NCBI RefSeq assembly: GCF_022682495.2
Contig: NC_071394.1
Coordinates: 28,430,470-28,494,469 of the forward strand
Reading direction: 5' to 3'
From: Desmodus rotundus
Taxonomy: Eukaryota > Chordata > Mammalia > Chiroptera > Phyllostomidae
Length of the DNA: 64,000 nucleotides
Below, one piece after another: positions 33,461 through 45,140 of this stretch. The position numbers were made by a program, and so were the translations under genes. The notes beneath the pieces were generated by a model that saw only the letters and a list, made by a program, of their open reading frames with translations, searched no databases and was not told where the DNA came from. Position 1 is the first letter of the stretch; each line of letters starts with the position of its first letter.

Positions 33461-34482
33461 ATTCTAGCTTTCTTTTCCATTATTTTTCATTGCGGTAAAT
33501 ATATACAGTATGAAATTTATCATCTTAACTCTGTTCAAGTGTACAGTTCAATATGCAGATTGTTGAGCAGCCAACCTCCAAAACTCTTTTCATCTTGCAA
33601 AACTGAAACTTCATTCCCATTAAACAAACTCTCCATTCTTTCCTTCCCAGGGCACCTGGCAGCTCCCATTCTACTTTCTCTATTAACTTGACTGCTCTAG
33701 ATACCTCATAGAAGTGGAATCGTACAGTATTTGTCTCCAATGACTAGTTTATTGCACTTATCACTATATCCCCAAGGTTCATCCACATTATACCATGTGC
33801 CACAATTTCCTTTCTATTTATATCTGAGTATATACCAAGATTTTGTTTATCTGTTAATCTACCAGTGGACTCTTTTGTTGATTCCATCTTTTGGCTACTA
33901 TAAATAGTGCTGTTATAAAAATGGACGTACAAATACCTCTTCAAGATCTTCTGGACATGTACCTAGAAGTAGGATTGCTGCATTGCATGGTAATTCTGTA
34001 TTTAATTTTGGGGAACCACCAGACTGTTTTTCCATAGAGGCCGTACCATTTTATATTCCCACCAGTGATATATAAGGAAGGGTTCCAATTTCTCCACATC
34101 TTCACCAACATTTGTTATTTTCCTGTTTTCTTTAAACATAGTAGCTATCCGAATGGATATAAGGTGGTACCTTGCGATTTTGATTTGCATTTCCTAATGG
34201 TTAGTAATGGTGAGCGTCTTGTCATGTGTGTGCATATTTGCCATTTGTGTATGTTGTTTGGAGAGATGGCTCTTCAAGTCCTTTGCCCATTTTTTAATCA
34301 GATACTTTGTTTTTTAGGTTGTTTTGAGTTGTAAGAGTCTGAATTATACAAGTTCTTTGTGTATTCTCTATATTAACCTTTATGAGAGACATGATTTGCA
34401 AATATTTTCTCCTGTCCCGTAGGTGGCCTTTTCTCTCTGTTGACTGTGTCCCTTGATGCACAGAAGTCCAGCTTTCTCAGGA
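33461..34482 (-). mobile_element. nested LINE-1 3' fragment, antisense
   Basis: The inverted ORF2 C-terminus and 3' UTR of an L1 about 1 kb long. The left end has GCGGTAAATATATACAGTAT (UTR), then TATACCATGTGCCACAATTT, TACTATAAATAGTGCTGTTA, GTAGGATTGCTGCATTGCAT and CCCACCAGTGATATATAAGG. CTTCACCAACATTTGTTATT and CTGTTGACTGTGTCCCTTGA follow. Imperfect duplicates AGCTTTCTTTTCCATTA (33465) and AGCTTTCTCAGGATTA (34470) flank it, consistent with insertion into the older L1. Confidence 0.75.
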
Positions 34483-37400
34483 TTACTATCAGCACGATGT
34501 ATTTTTTCCATGCTTTGCTGTTAACCAATTTGCTCTTTTTTATCTATTCTGACAATCTCTGACTTTTAATGGAGGGTATTTAAACCATTGGATTATGTAT
34601 GTGAGTTTAAATCCATAAGTTGTTTTCTCCTTGTCCCGTCTGTATTTTATTCCATATTCTCTATTTCTGCCTTCTTGTGGATTAGTTGAATATTTTCATG
34701 ATTCTATTTTATCTGCCTTATTGACTTATTAGCTATAACTCTATTATTTGGTTGTTGCTTTAGGGTTTATATAGCATCTTATGAGTATTATAAGACCCTT
34801 GTTTCTATCCTCCCTTTCTGGCCTGTGTGCTGTGGTTGACATATATTTTACTTGTACATATGTTATAAATCCTAAAATATATTGCTATTACTTTGTATAA
34901 ACAGGCAATTATATTTAAGGAGATGTAAATAATAAAAAATTATGTATATATGCATGTGTACCTAGTATTTTCAGTGTTCAGCATTCCTTTGTGTAGGGCC
35001 TTATTTCTCTCTGGTATCACTGTCTTCTGCCTCAGACTTTCTGTAGCATTTCCTACAATGCAGGTCTGCTGGAGATAAATACTTTCAACTTTTGATGTTT
35101 GAAAAAATGTTCATTTCACACTTTGTAAGGCATCATTTATGGTGAATATAGAAGTCTAGACTGATGTGACCTCACTTGCATTGCTTCCCAAAAGAAATCT
35201 GTTGTCATCCTTATCTCGTTCCTCTGTATGTTAAGTATCTTTTATCTCTGGCTGATTTTATGATTTCCTCTTTATCAATGGTTTTGAGCAATGTGATTTT
35301 TGTGTGCATTCACGTAGTTTTCTTTATGTTTCTTATACTTGGGGTTCATTGAACTTCTTGGATCTGTGAGTTTATAAGTTTTCATCAAATTTGGAAAAAA
35401 ATTGGGCATTGTTTTTCAAATATTTTTTCAGACCTCTTCCTCCTCTTTCCTTCAGGGATTCCAATTCCATGTTTACTGAACTATGGAAGTAGTCCCAGGG
35501 CTTGCTGATGCTCGGTTAGCTTTTTCAAATTGTTTTTTCTCTCTGTTTCATTTTGAATAGTTTCTATAGTCTTAGACATTACAGCTTTCATCTCTAGAAA
35601 TTCAATTGAAATCTCTTATATTTTCCATATTTCTATTGGACATTTTGAATACATAGAACACAGTTATAAAAACTATGTTAATGTCTTTGTTAATTCTGAC
35701 ATTGGAGTTTACTCTGGGTTGTTTCTGCTAATTGATTATTCTGCTCCTGTGGGCTGTGTTTTCCTGCTTCTTTGCATGCCTGTTCAGAACAGGTGTTGTT
35801 CCCAGGCCTGTGTGGACGTCACGTACTGTTCCCTCTAATCTTTTCAAGTGGTTCTTCCTCCAGCCTTTGGTAGTACTGATCATTACTCTCCAGAATACCC
35901 TGAGAGGACCCTTATCAGATCTCTGGAGTTCTTTCCCTGTGCAGCTGTCTTCTCAGGAATCTGTCGTGCGAACTCTAGATCCTTTCCGTCTTCCTGGACT
36001 CATAGCTTTGTCTCCTCAACTTGAAGGATCTGCTAGGAACTTTCCGGGTTTCCCTTTCCTGGACCACAACCTGGAAACTCTCACCAGACAGCAAGTTGGG
36101 GCAATCATAAGTGTCACCTTGATTTTTTCCCAGGGCTCAGGGGTCACTCACTGTCTTCCATTGTTTCTTATGTTTTGTCCATTTTTTTTTTTTTTGGTTG
36201 TTTCATGTTGGAGAACTAATCCAGCTCCTGTTACTGTATCACGGCCTGAACACAGAGGGATGATGCGCTTTTTCAATATGTGATTTCAGTTTTTTTCAGG
36301 AATGTTTTCTTGAATTACGCATGTTAGTATTTTTTCTGTTCTCCTGCTTTAAGTTTTCATCTTCAGGAATTTCTGTTGTCTGTATGTTGAATTTTCTTTG
36401 CCTATCTTCAATATTTATTCTTTTTTTTCTTGAGTTCTTTTTATCTCATTCTTCACTCTTTTTTATTTTTAAATTTTTCCTGTTACTTTTGTTTTAAGGC
36501 ATTATTGTATTTTCACTCATTGTTCCTTATAGTTTAGTCTTTGTTACTGAAATTTTTTTACATGTTTCCTAAGTTCTGTCAGCTTATTTCTGAGTTTTTC
36601 TATTTCTGACTTTTGTTATTATTTCAAGTCTTAAGTTATTTCCTTAATGTCTTTCAGTTCATTTTGAAGTAATAAGTTACAATTTTGAACTGTTTTTGTG
36701 AACACATCTTTCTGGTGTTTTTTTAAATTTATTTGTAGGGATGGTATTCTCATTGTGTCCTATTTTTAAGTAGTAACTTTGTATGGGCTTTGGCTGCTGC
36801 TTATTTTTACGTGACTTCAGTTTTCCAAGGCATGTGGACTGAGGCAGGAAATGAGGTGCAGGAAAGCTTTTCTAACTGCTCAGAGCTCCCTCTTCTGTTG
36901 CAGGCTAGTGTTAATCAATACACGCGCTTGTTTTCTGATACTTCTAGCCTCTGTTATTTCCACATTGGACTAGACTTTTTCTTTCATCCTTTTCTTATGG
37001 TCTATGTCCGAATGAATTTGACTCCATTCCCATAAGTTTCTCCTAACTGTGTGGCTCTGGCCTAGAAAGGAGGTGTGAATCAGTTTTGAGAGTTCAAAGG
37101 GCTAGGTGGATTCAGCCTCTTCAGTCATTCTTAACACAGGCCGATTGTATTCACCTGGTGTTGGGAAAAATCACCCTACCGGTTTCAGCTCTCTTCTCAG
37201 ATCGGTTCACTATGCTCTCCAGTGTGTGTTGATTGGCTATTTGTTCTTGCGTGTATCAAACCTTGCCCCGTTGCTGCTTTTTTCTTTCTCCTGTACAGAT
37301 CCTACCACCATGCAGGTCTTGTGGCCGTTGGAAATTTGTCTCCATCTGCTTGTATCTTGATGTTGGTGAGGATACTTTGTCACCTAGTTTTATTTAGATG

Positions 37401-37500
37401 TTGTTGGTGAGTTTTCAGTTTTCCTGTCTAGTCTAGCCTCACTGTCGATTTTTTGGAGGGGATTCAGACAGATTGAAAACTATGCTGCCATCACCATGAT
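34483..37500 (-). mobile_element. old LINE-1, antisense, remainder (ORF1 and 5' UTR)
   Basis: The older L1 resumes: GACAATCTCTGACTTTTAAT, TCTATTTCTGCCTTCTTGTG, TTAGCTATAACTCTATTATT, GTAGCATTTCCTACAATGCA. Then GGGGTTCATTGAACTTCTTG, GGATTCCAATTCCATGTTTA, TCTGGTTTTCCTGC-type 5' UTR text, and CTATGCTGCCATCACCATGA near the inverted 5' terminus at 37480. A 183-codon plus-strand frame at 35732-36283 lies wholly inside this antisense UTR and is not a gene. The element may be a composite of two L1s; the boundary at about 36300 is unclear. Confidence 0.6.
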
Positions 37501-40269
37501 TTTCTGAAAATTCTGCATTTGGCGTCCAATATTTTGAAAAAGTCTCTTCCTTATTAGCAAAGCTTTAGATGGACCAAAACCAGGAAACAAGAGTGAGAGA
37601 CAGAATTCTTACACGTATGAAAGGAGAAAAGCATTAGATGTTTATTCAGTGCCTTCAGTGTGGGTGCTGAGGGTAAAGAAACAGTGTTGGTATCTGGAGA
37701 GCTCCTTTATTTGCTTCTATTCAGTAAGCATGAGCTCATATTTTCCATGAGAAGAGTTTGGGCATGTATCACCAGATCCAGTATACATAGATCTCAAACC
37801 ACTTCAGGCTTTGTAACTTGCAATATTTTGTTTTAAATGAAAATGGTCTATTTCCACACTGTCACCGATACCTGTGACGTTCAACTCTAATTTTCTGTGC
37901 TTCTAAGGATATCAAAATATTTGACCCATGTTTTATTGTGCCTTCTTTTCTGACCTTGGAGATGCAATTTAAAATTTCTGGTACCCTAAATTTTAGTACC
38001 CCATATAGCACAGGGTGAAGAAATGGTAAGAATCCCAGACTTCCTACTCATGCTCTCCCGCTTCAGCCATGTTACTTTCCCAGTCGAGTTGGTCTACCCC
38101 ACTCTTGAAAACAAACCGAGGTCTTTTGCCAAGGGCAAGAGAAAAGACAGTGGGCAGTGAGTGTGCCTAAACAATGCTGAGTGTGTTTCCCCACCTCTTT
38201 CCTTTGGGGCTGTTGGGCTTTCCTGGCAGCCTGACTTGGTGGCGATCCTCAAAGTACTTGCCACAGGAAACTGTTTGTGTTTTGTCTGAACCGGGGACAG
38301 AGAGAGGCAAGGGAGGAAGTGGACAGACTCCCAGGGGCGGGGCTGCATCATTGAAACACATGGTGGAAGAGGGTGAATTCATCTCCAGATGGAAACGGTG
38401 CCTTTCGAATGTGATTCACAAAAAATAATTGTGATTTCTTCAGTGGCTTGGACCAATGTCCATATGGGGATTTTATGCTTCTGGGGTCCCACATGGCCTG
38501 GTCCAAAATCACATTCAAAGAAAGTATACTTCAAAAACAATTTTTAAAAGTACACTAGTCTTTACTTGAATCTCTCTGAGATGGGGATCCGATTTCTAGT
38601 CCTAGGTAACACAATGTACAATCTAATTTTCACTCATCTCCAATTCTCTCACTCCACAGCTACCCCAGAACAACTATTTCATAGCTCTCACTATCTTCCC
38701 CAAAACTTTTGCTGACTTCGGTCCTGTGGGTCTTCATACACGGTTCTCTCCACTCTCACGAATTTCTGCCCTGACATCTCACTGGAAGTTGCCCTAGAGG
38801 TTACCACATCTACCAGGCTGCTCTAGGAAAGCTGGGAAACCTTACATGGCCACACTCCCTGGTCTCCTCTTGCTGCCCACAGAGGAAAGTTGGCAGGAAC
38901 CCTGGGGAATATATTCTTTGCTTGCTCTGAATGCTTTTCTTACAATTAAGTCCAGAGGAGAATAACTATTAAATAAAACCCTCCTCCTTTACATATTTAA
39001 TCAATAATGGAAAAATGCATTTGAAAAAGCTTCTAAATGAGCCCCTGGGGTCAGTGAAAGTGGTGAGAAGGGGATTAAGAAGCTGGGCAAAATCATTACT
39101 TGCCAACCCAGTGGGTGGGCAGAGCTTTCAAAAGGCAGGCCTCTGAGGGAAGACTTGGATAAGACCCCAGTTATTGCAGAAGCAGTGTGTGTGGTCCAGA
39201 TTCCCTGGCATCCCTTTAGGAAAATTCTGATTCGCTCACAACTCGCTCACAAATGCTTCAGTGTCACCTACGATGGTTTAAATCTAGGGGACAGATGGGA
39301 AAAGTTGATGAGGTCTTATGTAGTGATCTAGGATAATCAAAAGCTTACAAATGTGCTTAGAATATAGCAGAATATGGAGGTCAGAGAGAGGCAGTATGGC
39401 ACAGGTAAGCAGGTGATCAGGAACAGGATGGTTCCTCAGTAGCAACAAGAAAGTGGTAATTATCTATTAATCTAGAAGGTACTAGGGGACCCATCCAGTA
39501 TCTGGAGCCCATGGGCAGTACTTAAAAGATCAAGGCAAATATTGTTTCCTAGAGAAATGGAGGTCCTGTGTATGATGGGCATTTGATGCAAGGGCATTGA
39601 ATAACAAGCAATACAGTGACCAGAAATGGGCCTCATTTCTCTACCTGTAGCCTATTGCCTTCTGTACAAAAGAATCCAATCTCTTCCCTTCCCAAGTCAT
39701 ATCAAAAAGGAGCAAGACCTCCATTTTGAAGACAGAATTTGGGGTCCATTCCCAGCTTCAAAGTCTGCTTTTTGTGTCCCATTGCCATCATTTATTCAGT
39801 CAACTTTCACTGAACACCCACTATGTGCTCCTCTGAGTTTTCAGGACTGTTAATTATTCTGAGAAGCTCCATCGCCCAAGGACTTTGGGTGTTATGAGCA
39901 AGGAATCCTGGATGAAGACCAAATATATATGGTCCTAAAATTATAACACTTATGTGAATTTATACCAGCTTCAATAACACATAAAATTCTGCTTCTATAT
40001 AGCTGTGACTTTACCCCTTTCAGTTGGTAACGTCACAAACCCACACATTTATGCATTGTGTGTCCAAAAACATAGATAGCAATTGGGTTTTTAAATACAT
40101 TAGTCTCAAATCAAGTAGAAAACAAAAAGTGGAGCTGCAAACCAGTTACCAGCTTTTATAATCGTGCATGCATTTACTTTACTGGAGACGTTTATTTCTT
40201 CACAAGGCGTTGAGTTACTGTCCAGGGTCCTTTCATCCAGCCTGAAGGGCTCTCTTCACGCAGGGCAGG
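37501..40269. other. unassigned sequence with a small L2 remnant
   Basis: No gene was identified. Positions 39785-39855 (TTCAGTCAACTTTCACTGAA, CACCCACTATGTGCTCCTCT) are a short antisense L2 tail. The 38094-38428 frames on both strands are in GC-richer unassigned DNA with no recognisable domain. Confidence 0.4.
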
Positions 40270-40460
40270 ACTAGTGGTAAAGAACTTTATCCTCTTTGGT
40301 TTGTCTGGGAATGTCTTCATTTCTCCTTCATTTTTGAAGGACAGTTTTGCCAGTAATAGGATTCTTGGTTGACAGCTTTTCTATTTCAGTACTTTGAATA
40401 TATCTACCCACAGCCCTCTATGGAAGATAGCTTTCATTATACTTTATCATGTCTCCTGCA
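40270..40460 (-). mobile_element. LINE-1 5'-region fragment, antisense
   Basis: TCTGGGAATGTCTTCATTTC, TTTGAAGGACAGTTTTGCCA, GATTCTTGGTTGACAGCTTT and TGTCTCCTGCAACAGAACAA are inverted L1M 5'-region blocks. Confidence 0.7.
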
Positions 40461-40924
40461 ACAGAACAAAGTATCGTGATGTCAGTTAAGTCATAGCATC
40501 CTTTCGAGACCAATTAGAATTTATGGAAAAGGAACTAAAGGTTTTAATGGAAGAGGCTAAAAGATCTTTAAAAGACAAAAGTTATTACATATTTTCAAAT
40601 TATAAATAAAAAAGCCACTGAAACATCCTACAGATTTTTTTATTTCTAATAAAGCAAATATCAATCTTTAAAATCCCCCATAAACAAAAAGCTCTTTGAG
40701 GTCCTTTTATTTTTTGCAGAGTAAAGGGGTTTTGAAAACAGAAAGTGAGAAAACCACCATGGTTTGTCTGCAGCCCTGAGTGGTCAGCTTCTTGCTCTGA
40801 CCTCATAGAGCACCATTGTGACAGAATCACAAACATCTCCTGCACTCAACAGGGCTGAGGTTTCTGTTCTTACAGACCAAGAAGCCGCTTCATGGCGACC
40901 TGTCAGACTTGGGCCTCTTAGCTT

Positions 40925-41162
40925 GTTTCTCCCTTTCTTCCACATTATTTTTCCTCCTTTCTTTACTCTTCTGCTCATTTTTCATTTCCTGGTGTTATTT
41001 CCTTTCCCCATATTTTTCTTTGCTCTGTATTCCCATTTTTTTCATCTTTTTCTCATTTTTGTTCTTTCCTATTTTTAATTACAATTTTCTCAATATTTTT
41101 ATTTTCTCATTTTTTCTTATTTTAAAAACTATTTCCTTTTTCTCATTTTTTCTTTAAAATTT
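40925..41162. repeat. T-rich low-complexity tract
   Basis: About 240 bases dominated by T with C interruptions (CCTCCTTTCTTTACTCTTCT, CATTTTTTTCATCTTTTTCT). Plus-strand frames here give long phenylalanine/leucine runs that mimic membrane proteins (41-86 codons); these are artefacts of composition. Confidence 0.9.
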
Positions 41163-41368
41163 TTAGTTAGCATTTTTAGTTAACATCATTAGGATAGTAT
41201 AGTCAGTATTACTGGCATAGTGTCATTAGTTAGCATAGGTAGAATAAGTATTGTTTATAAGCATAAGTAGTAAGCATAATTAGCATTGCTCATGCTAATA
41301 TTGGTTAACATAGCATCATTAATAAGCATAGTTAGCACTGTTAGTATTGTTAGCAATGTAGTTAGCAA
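41163..41368. repeat. degenerate TAGTTAGCAT-like tandem array
   Basis: Roughly 200 bases built from variants of a 9-12 base unit: TTAGTTAGCATTTTTAGTTA, CATTAGTTAGCATAGGTAGA, AAGCATAATTAGCATTGCTC, AAGCATAGTTAGCACTGTTA, GTAGTTAGCAAG. Units such as AGTTAGCA, AATTAGCA and AGCATAGT recur about fifteen to twenty times with irregular spacing. It looks like a decayed minisatellite between the T-rich tract and a kinase pseudogene. I do not recognise the unit. Confidence 0.75.
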
Positions 41369-41413
41369 GTTACCATGTCCCATGAACTTGCAGCCATCTA
41401 TGTTGACCAGGAC

Positions 41414-41884
41414 TCCATATTGGCCATTACAAGCTCCTGACCACCACTGGCCAGGGCAGCTTCTCCAGGGTGAGATTGGGCTGGCACATGCTGACTGAGA
41501 CAGAGGTGGCTGTCAGAAGTCACTCATCAGCAGGGCTCCTCCAGCCTCCCGAGACTTCCACTGAGGGAAGTTGAGTACATAAAGGGATTGAATCACCCAG
41601 ATACTGTCAAGTTATTCAAGGTGATTAACCTTGAATACTAAAGATTATGCCTTGTTATGGAGCACTTTAGTGGAGAGGACATGTCTGACCACCACGTGAC
41701 CGAGAATAAGGCCCAAGGCATTTTCCTGTGCAGTTCGGGCCCTGCAGGGCATTGTCTACAGGGACCTGAAGCCACAGGACATGCTCTTTAATGCTCGTAG
41801 GAACATCAGAATTGTGGATTTTGGACTCAGCACTCAGTCATTATTAGAAAAGTTAGATAATCTCCGTCCAGCTTCTTATCTCTA
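41414..41884 (+). pseudogene. MARK/sperm-motility-kinase-like Ser/Thr kinase pseudogene
   Basis: Three successive frames together read as the N-lobe and catalytic loop of a CAMK-group kinase. Frame one (41425-41512): HYKLLTTTGQGSFSRVRLGW, with the glycine-rich loop GQGSFSRV, ends in EVAV before the lysine region. Frame two (41540-41731): REVEYIKGLNHPDTVKLFKV, an in-frame TAA at 41639, then RLCLVMEHFSGEDM. Frame three (41733-41884): GIVYRDLKPQDMLF, the catalytic loop (HRDLK-type) with Asp for the usual Asn, then IRIVDFGLST, an intact DFG. The order and spacing match MARK and rodent SMOK kinases. Two frameshifts and one stop make it dead. It crosses what are several exons in MARK genes without introns, so it derives from a retrocopy or an intronless family. 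No C-lobe follows. Confidence 0.85.
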
Positions 41885-42009
41885 ATGGGGGTTAGTGAGT
41901 CCTACCCACAGAACAGTCATAGGATATTACCTCACGTGGCATGATTGTTTTCAAGCACTGGTACTACAGAACAGGATTATGAAACACATTAGCTCTTCTC
42001 CTCCTACCA
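41885..42009. other. unassigned spacer after the kinase pseudogene
   Basis: No poly(A) tract or AATAAA is visible, so the kinase C-lobe and any retrocopy tail are missing. Confidence 0.5.
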
Positions 42010-42062
42010 ACAGCACAATCATCCTCCTCCTCCTTCATCATCATCCTCATCACCACCATGGC
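42010..42062. repeat. (TCC/ATC)n imperfect trinucleotide tract
   Basis: CACAATCATCCTCCTCCTCC followed by TTCATCATCATCCTCATCAC: imperfect trinucleotide repeats. Confidence 0.85.
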
Positions 42063-43604
42063 ATCTCACCCACACGTGTAGAACAGGACTGGCCCCAGAG
42101 CTTGGGCTTCTGATTTTGCACATAAGTGTCGGGAGGTGTAAACCAAAATGCATGCACATATAAAGACAAGATGGCCCCAAACTATTCATGTTTGTAAGGC
42201 AGTTTTTCGCCACTTAAAACCACTGTCCATAAAAGCTATACTATGAACAGTGGTTGGGTTGCAGTCTGATCCACCCATGCCTCTGTTCAGAAGAAAACCC
42301 AGAGGTCCATGTCTGTCTTTGAGTTGTGCTACATCTCAACTCCTGGCAAGTTGCACCAAGCCTCCCCAAGTAGAAGCCCAGAAGTGCCAGGGTTGAGAGC
42401 TGGGAAGAAGGGGAATGACTGGGCCTTCTTTACATTGCCCGTTGTCCTGCTGAAGCAGCTTCAGTGAGTGGGTGCATCTGTTCCTGCCATTTGCCAGCTC
42501 TTGTAAGAGAATTAAAAGTCCCCTCTGAGGTTATGATGAACAGTTTAATGATGTGGCTGTTAATTAGGGCATAACCGCAGAATTGCCACTTCATTTCCAG
42601 GCTTACATTAGTTAGGCTGACTTTATGTTGCCTGACCCGGAAATGAGCCCTGCAGTGCAGCTCTGTGCAGGGGAAGGCAGGATTCTCCAGTGGGGAGAGG
42701 AGGAGGAAGAGCAATGAGGATGCCTTGACCAGACTATTTAGAGGCGACAGAAAGTCTCAGATTAAATGGGAACTCCAGCAGTAACACCCAACTTATTCTG
42801 AATTGTTGGAGAAGGAGGAGCTCAAAATTAATGTTTTTTTTTTTAGACAACTGAAAGCAAATGTTTTTTCCCAAAAATGGAAACTTCTGAAGAGCACATT
42901 CATCATTCTTCCATGCTGTAATGGAGTTGTGTCCCAAGGAGATTTTAAGGCATGTTGGGGTATTTGCCCTGGCACTAAATGACCCCCAACTAATGTGTTT
43001 TTCTATTTGGGGACTCTTTTGTTTGCTGCCAGCTACCACTTCTCTGTGTGTCATCTCCTACCATTCTGCACTCTGCTTGCTCGTCTTTAAACTCTGCAGG
43101 AACTAAAGGTTACAGGAAAACAATGAGGAAATCAATCTGCTAGAGCAGTGTCCATATATTCCATTTGATTCTAAGGCAATAGAGTTGGACTAAGGATAGT
43201 TCTTCCTCTTTACCCTCTAGTTGCCATTGCTGCTAATCGCCTCCCCAAAACACACACACACACAGAATATGAAGGCCCTGACTCACAGCTTTTCTCTCCA
43301 TCCCAATCCCTGTCATTACTGCCTTCAGACCTAGCCCACCAGGGTTTCTGCTGTCAGCCCCATCTTTTAGAGGACCCTGCTTTGGCATGCAGCCATGCCA
43401 GCCATGGCATGCAGCCATGTTCCTTCTGGTTGGAGGGGTGTAGGTGGAGCTTGGATGTGGAGGCTAAGGTCACACAGGCATAAGAACAAGCCCCACCCCA
43501 TCTCAGAATGAAACAGGGCTGCAGTTGGGAAGAGAAGGGGGCACCTCCATTTCTACTCTTGCCAAACCTGCATAAATCTTAAGGGTGGATCAAATTCCTC
43601 CTTT
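42063..43604. other. unassigned sequence
   Basis: No gene or confident repeat. A (CA)8 lies at 43250-43264, and GCATGCAGCCATG is repeated in tandem at about 43387-43418. Frames of 60-106 codons on both strands show no domain. Confidence 0.4.
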
Positions 43605-43738
43605 ATTCTATTTTCTTTCTTCCTCTTTCTTTCTCTCTTTCTTTCTTTCTTTCTTCCTTCCTTCCTTCCTTTCTTCCTTCCTTCCTTCCTTCCTTCCTTC
43701 CTTCCTTCCTTCCTTCCTTCCTTCCTTCCTTCCTTCCA
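43605..43738 (-). repeat. (CTTT)n/(CTTC)n microsatellite at an L1 tail
   Basis: About 130 bases of CTTT then pure CTTC units (minus strand AAAG/GAAG), directly joined to the A-tail end of the antisense L1 at 43739. Such arrays commonly grow from the poly(A) tail of a LINE. The run includes about 14 uninterrupted CTTC units and should be highly variable. Confidence 0.9.
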
Positions 43739-43975
43739 TTGAATTCACTGGGGTGACACTGGTTAATAAAATGACTTATGTTTCAGGTGTACAGTTCTAT
43801 AATGCATCAACTGTGTACTGTATGTTCATCACCCCAAGTCAAGTCTCCTTCTGTCACCATTTATCTTCCCTTTACCCTTTCCCACCTCTCCCCACCCCCT
43901 CTTCCCCTTTGGTAATCACCATGTTGTTGTCTGTCTGAGGTTTTTGTTTGTTTTTTGCTAAATCCTTTCACCTTT
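43739..43975 (-). mobile_element. LINE-1 3' end, antisense
   Basis: TTGAATTCACTGGGGTGACA, CTGGTTAATAAAATGACTTA and AGGTGTACAGTTCTATAATG, then TTCATCACCCCAAGTCAAGT. These are the same 3' terminus as 8311-8512 (sense) and 60045-60360 (antisense). 5'-truncated near 43975. Confidence 0.85.
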
Positions 43976-44779
43976 TTGGACTCCTCAATTTCAGGTAACC
44001 TCACCTGCACTCCAGACCCTGCCATTGTCCTGAACTTCATGAGTACTCCCGGGTTTGCTGGTATTGAGCACATCAAATATAATTTGCTGATTTGGGCCAT
44101 TCCCCTCCCAGCCTCTGACATTGTAGAACCATCTTGGAAGCACTAAGCTTAGAAAACCTAGGCCTCCTTTTCTTTTAAAATATGGATCCATTTTCCTTCC
44201 CATTCCTGTAGCTCCACCATTTGGGGAAAACAGCTGCTCCCTCTTTGACATGCAACTTTATTTCTTTGATGAGCCTAGAGAACTTTAAAAATACAAAGTC
44301 TTCGAAAAGTAATATCTGCAAGAGAGCTTATCTTCTCTAGCAAACACACACACACACACACAAATCTGAGAGTAGCACAGGGGTGATCTGAGATACACTT
44401 TCCAGATTTCAACAGATCAGATGCATCTCTCAAAGGGCACCCGACCACCCAAGGGTTTCCACTTGTAGTTCAGTCTATTCTGGAACACCTGCTTCCATTT
44501 CTTGGTTTTGTGCCTCCCCCTACTTCCATTATCAAGAACATCTCTTCCCTTGAGTGTGACATTAGTCTCTCATCTGGCCTCTGTTCTTTAAATGCATGCT
44601 TCATGCTGCAGCACAAATCAGGCTGCCTTACCCTACAGGGCTGTCCACATGCGGAATCCCCCCTCCTTGGTCTCCCATGACGTGGCCTCTCCATCTCCAC
44701 AGACTCACTTCCCATCATTCCCCATCCCAGCAACATCAGAGTATATGTAATACCCTCCCACATCTTGCCAGTACTTGCT
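43976..44779. other. unassigned sequence with a (CA)n tract
   Basis: A (CA)11-type tract lies at 44343-44363. The remainder has no recognised gene; sequence from about 44480 onward may be the diverged upstream part of the L2 that is clear from 44780. Confidence 0.4.
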
Positions 44780-45140
44780 TCTGTAGGTTTGTTCATGCTG
44801 TTCCTCTTCCTGGATGACCCTTGCTATTACCTTACCCCTTCATTGCCCACCCCCTTCTCATGACTAACTTCTGGTTATCCCTGACACTGAACTCAGATGT
44901 CACATCTTCCAACTCTGCTCCTACCTCCCAGCAAAGCCCAGGGCAGTGCCCCTGTGCCAGACTCCCACAGTACTGGTTAAGCCCCTGTATCTTAGAATGT
45001 ATCACATCGTATTGAAATGATCCCCCGATGTGCCTTTAAATGACTTTAATTGTCTCGAAAGTAGCGACTGCATCTTTTTTACTTCTGTGTCCCAGCTCCA
45101 TTGCACCAGGCACTCAACAAATGTCACTGAACAGATCCAA
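44780..45140 (+). mobile_element. L2 LINE 3' region, sense
   Basis: GTTCATGCTGTTCCTCTTCC, CTGGATGACCCTTGCTATTA, CTGAACTCAGATGTCACATC, TCTCGAAAGTAGCGACTGCA, GCACCAGGCACTCAACAAAT follow the order of the L2 ORF end and 3' UTR. The final block is the L2 terminal signature. Confidence 0.75.

Noticed and set aside
35732..36283. 183-codon plus-strand open frame, the longest in the window
   Set aside because: It lies entirely inside the 5' UTR of an antisense LINE-1 and has no recognisable domain.
40909..41157. Phe/Leu-rich frames resembling multi-pass membrane proteins
   Set aside because: They are translations of a T-rich low-complexity tract.
43585..43938. 117-codon frame with FLPSFLPSFLPS repeats
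   Set aside because: It is a translation of the CTTC microsatellite and the adjoining L1 tail.
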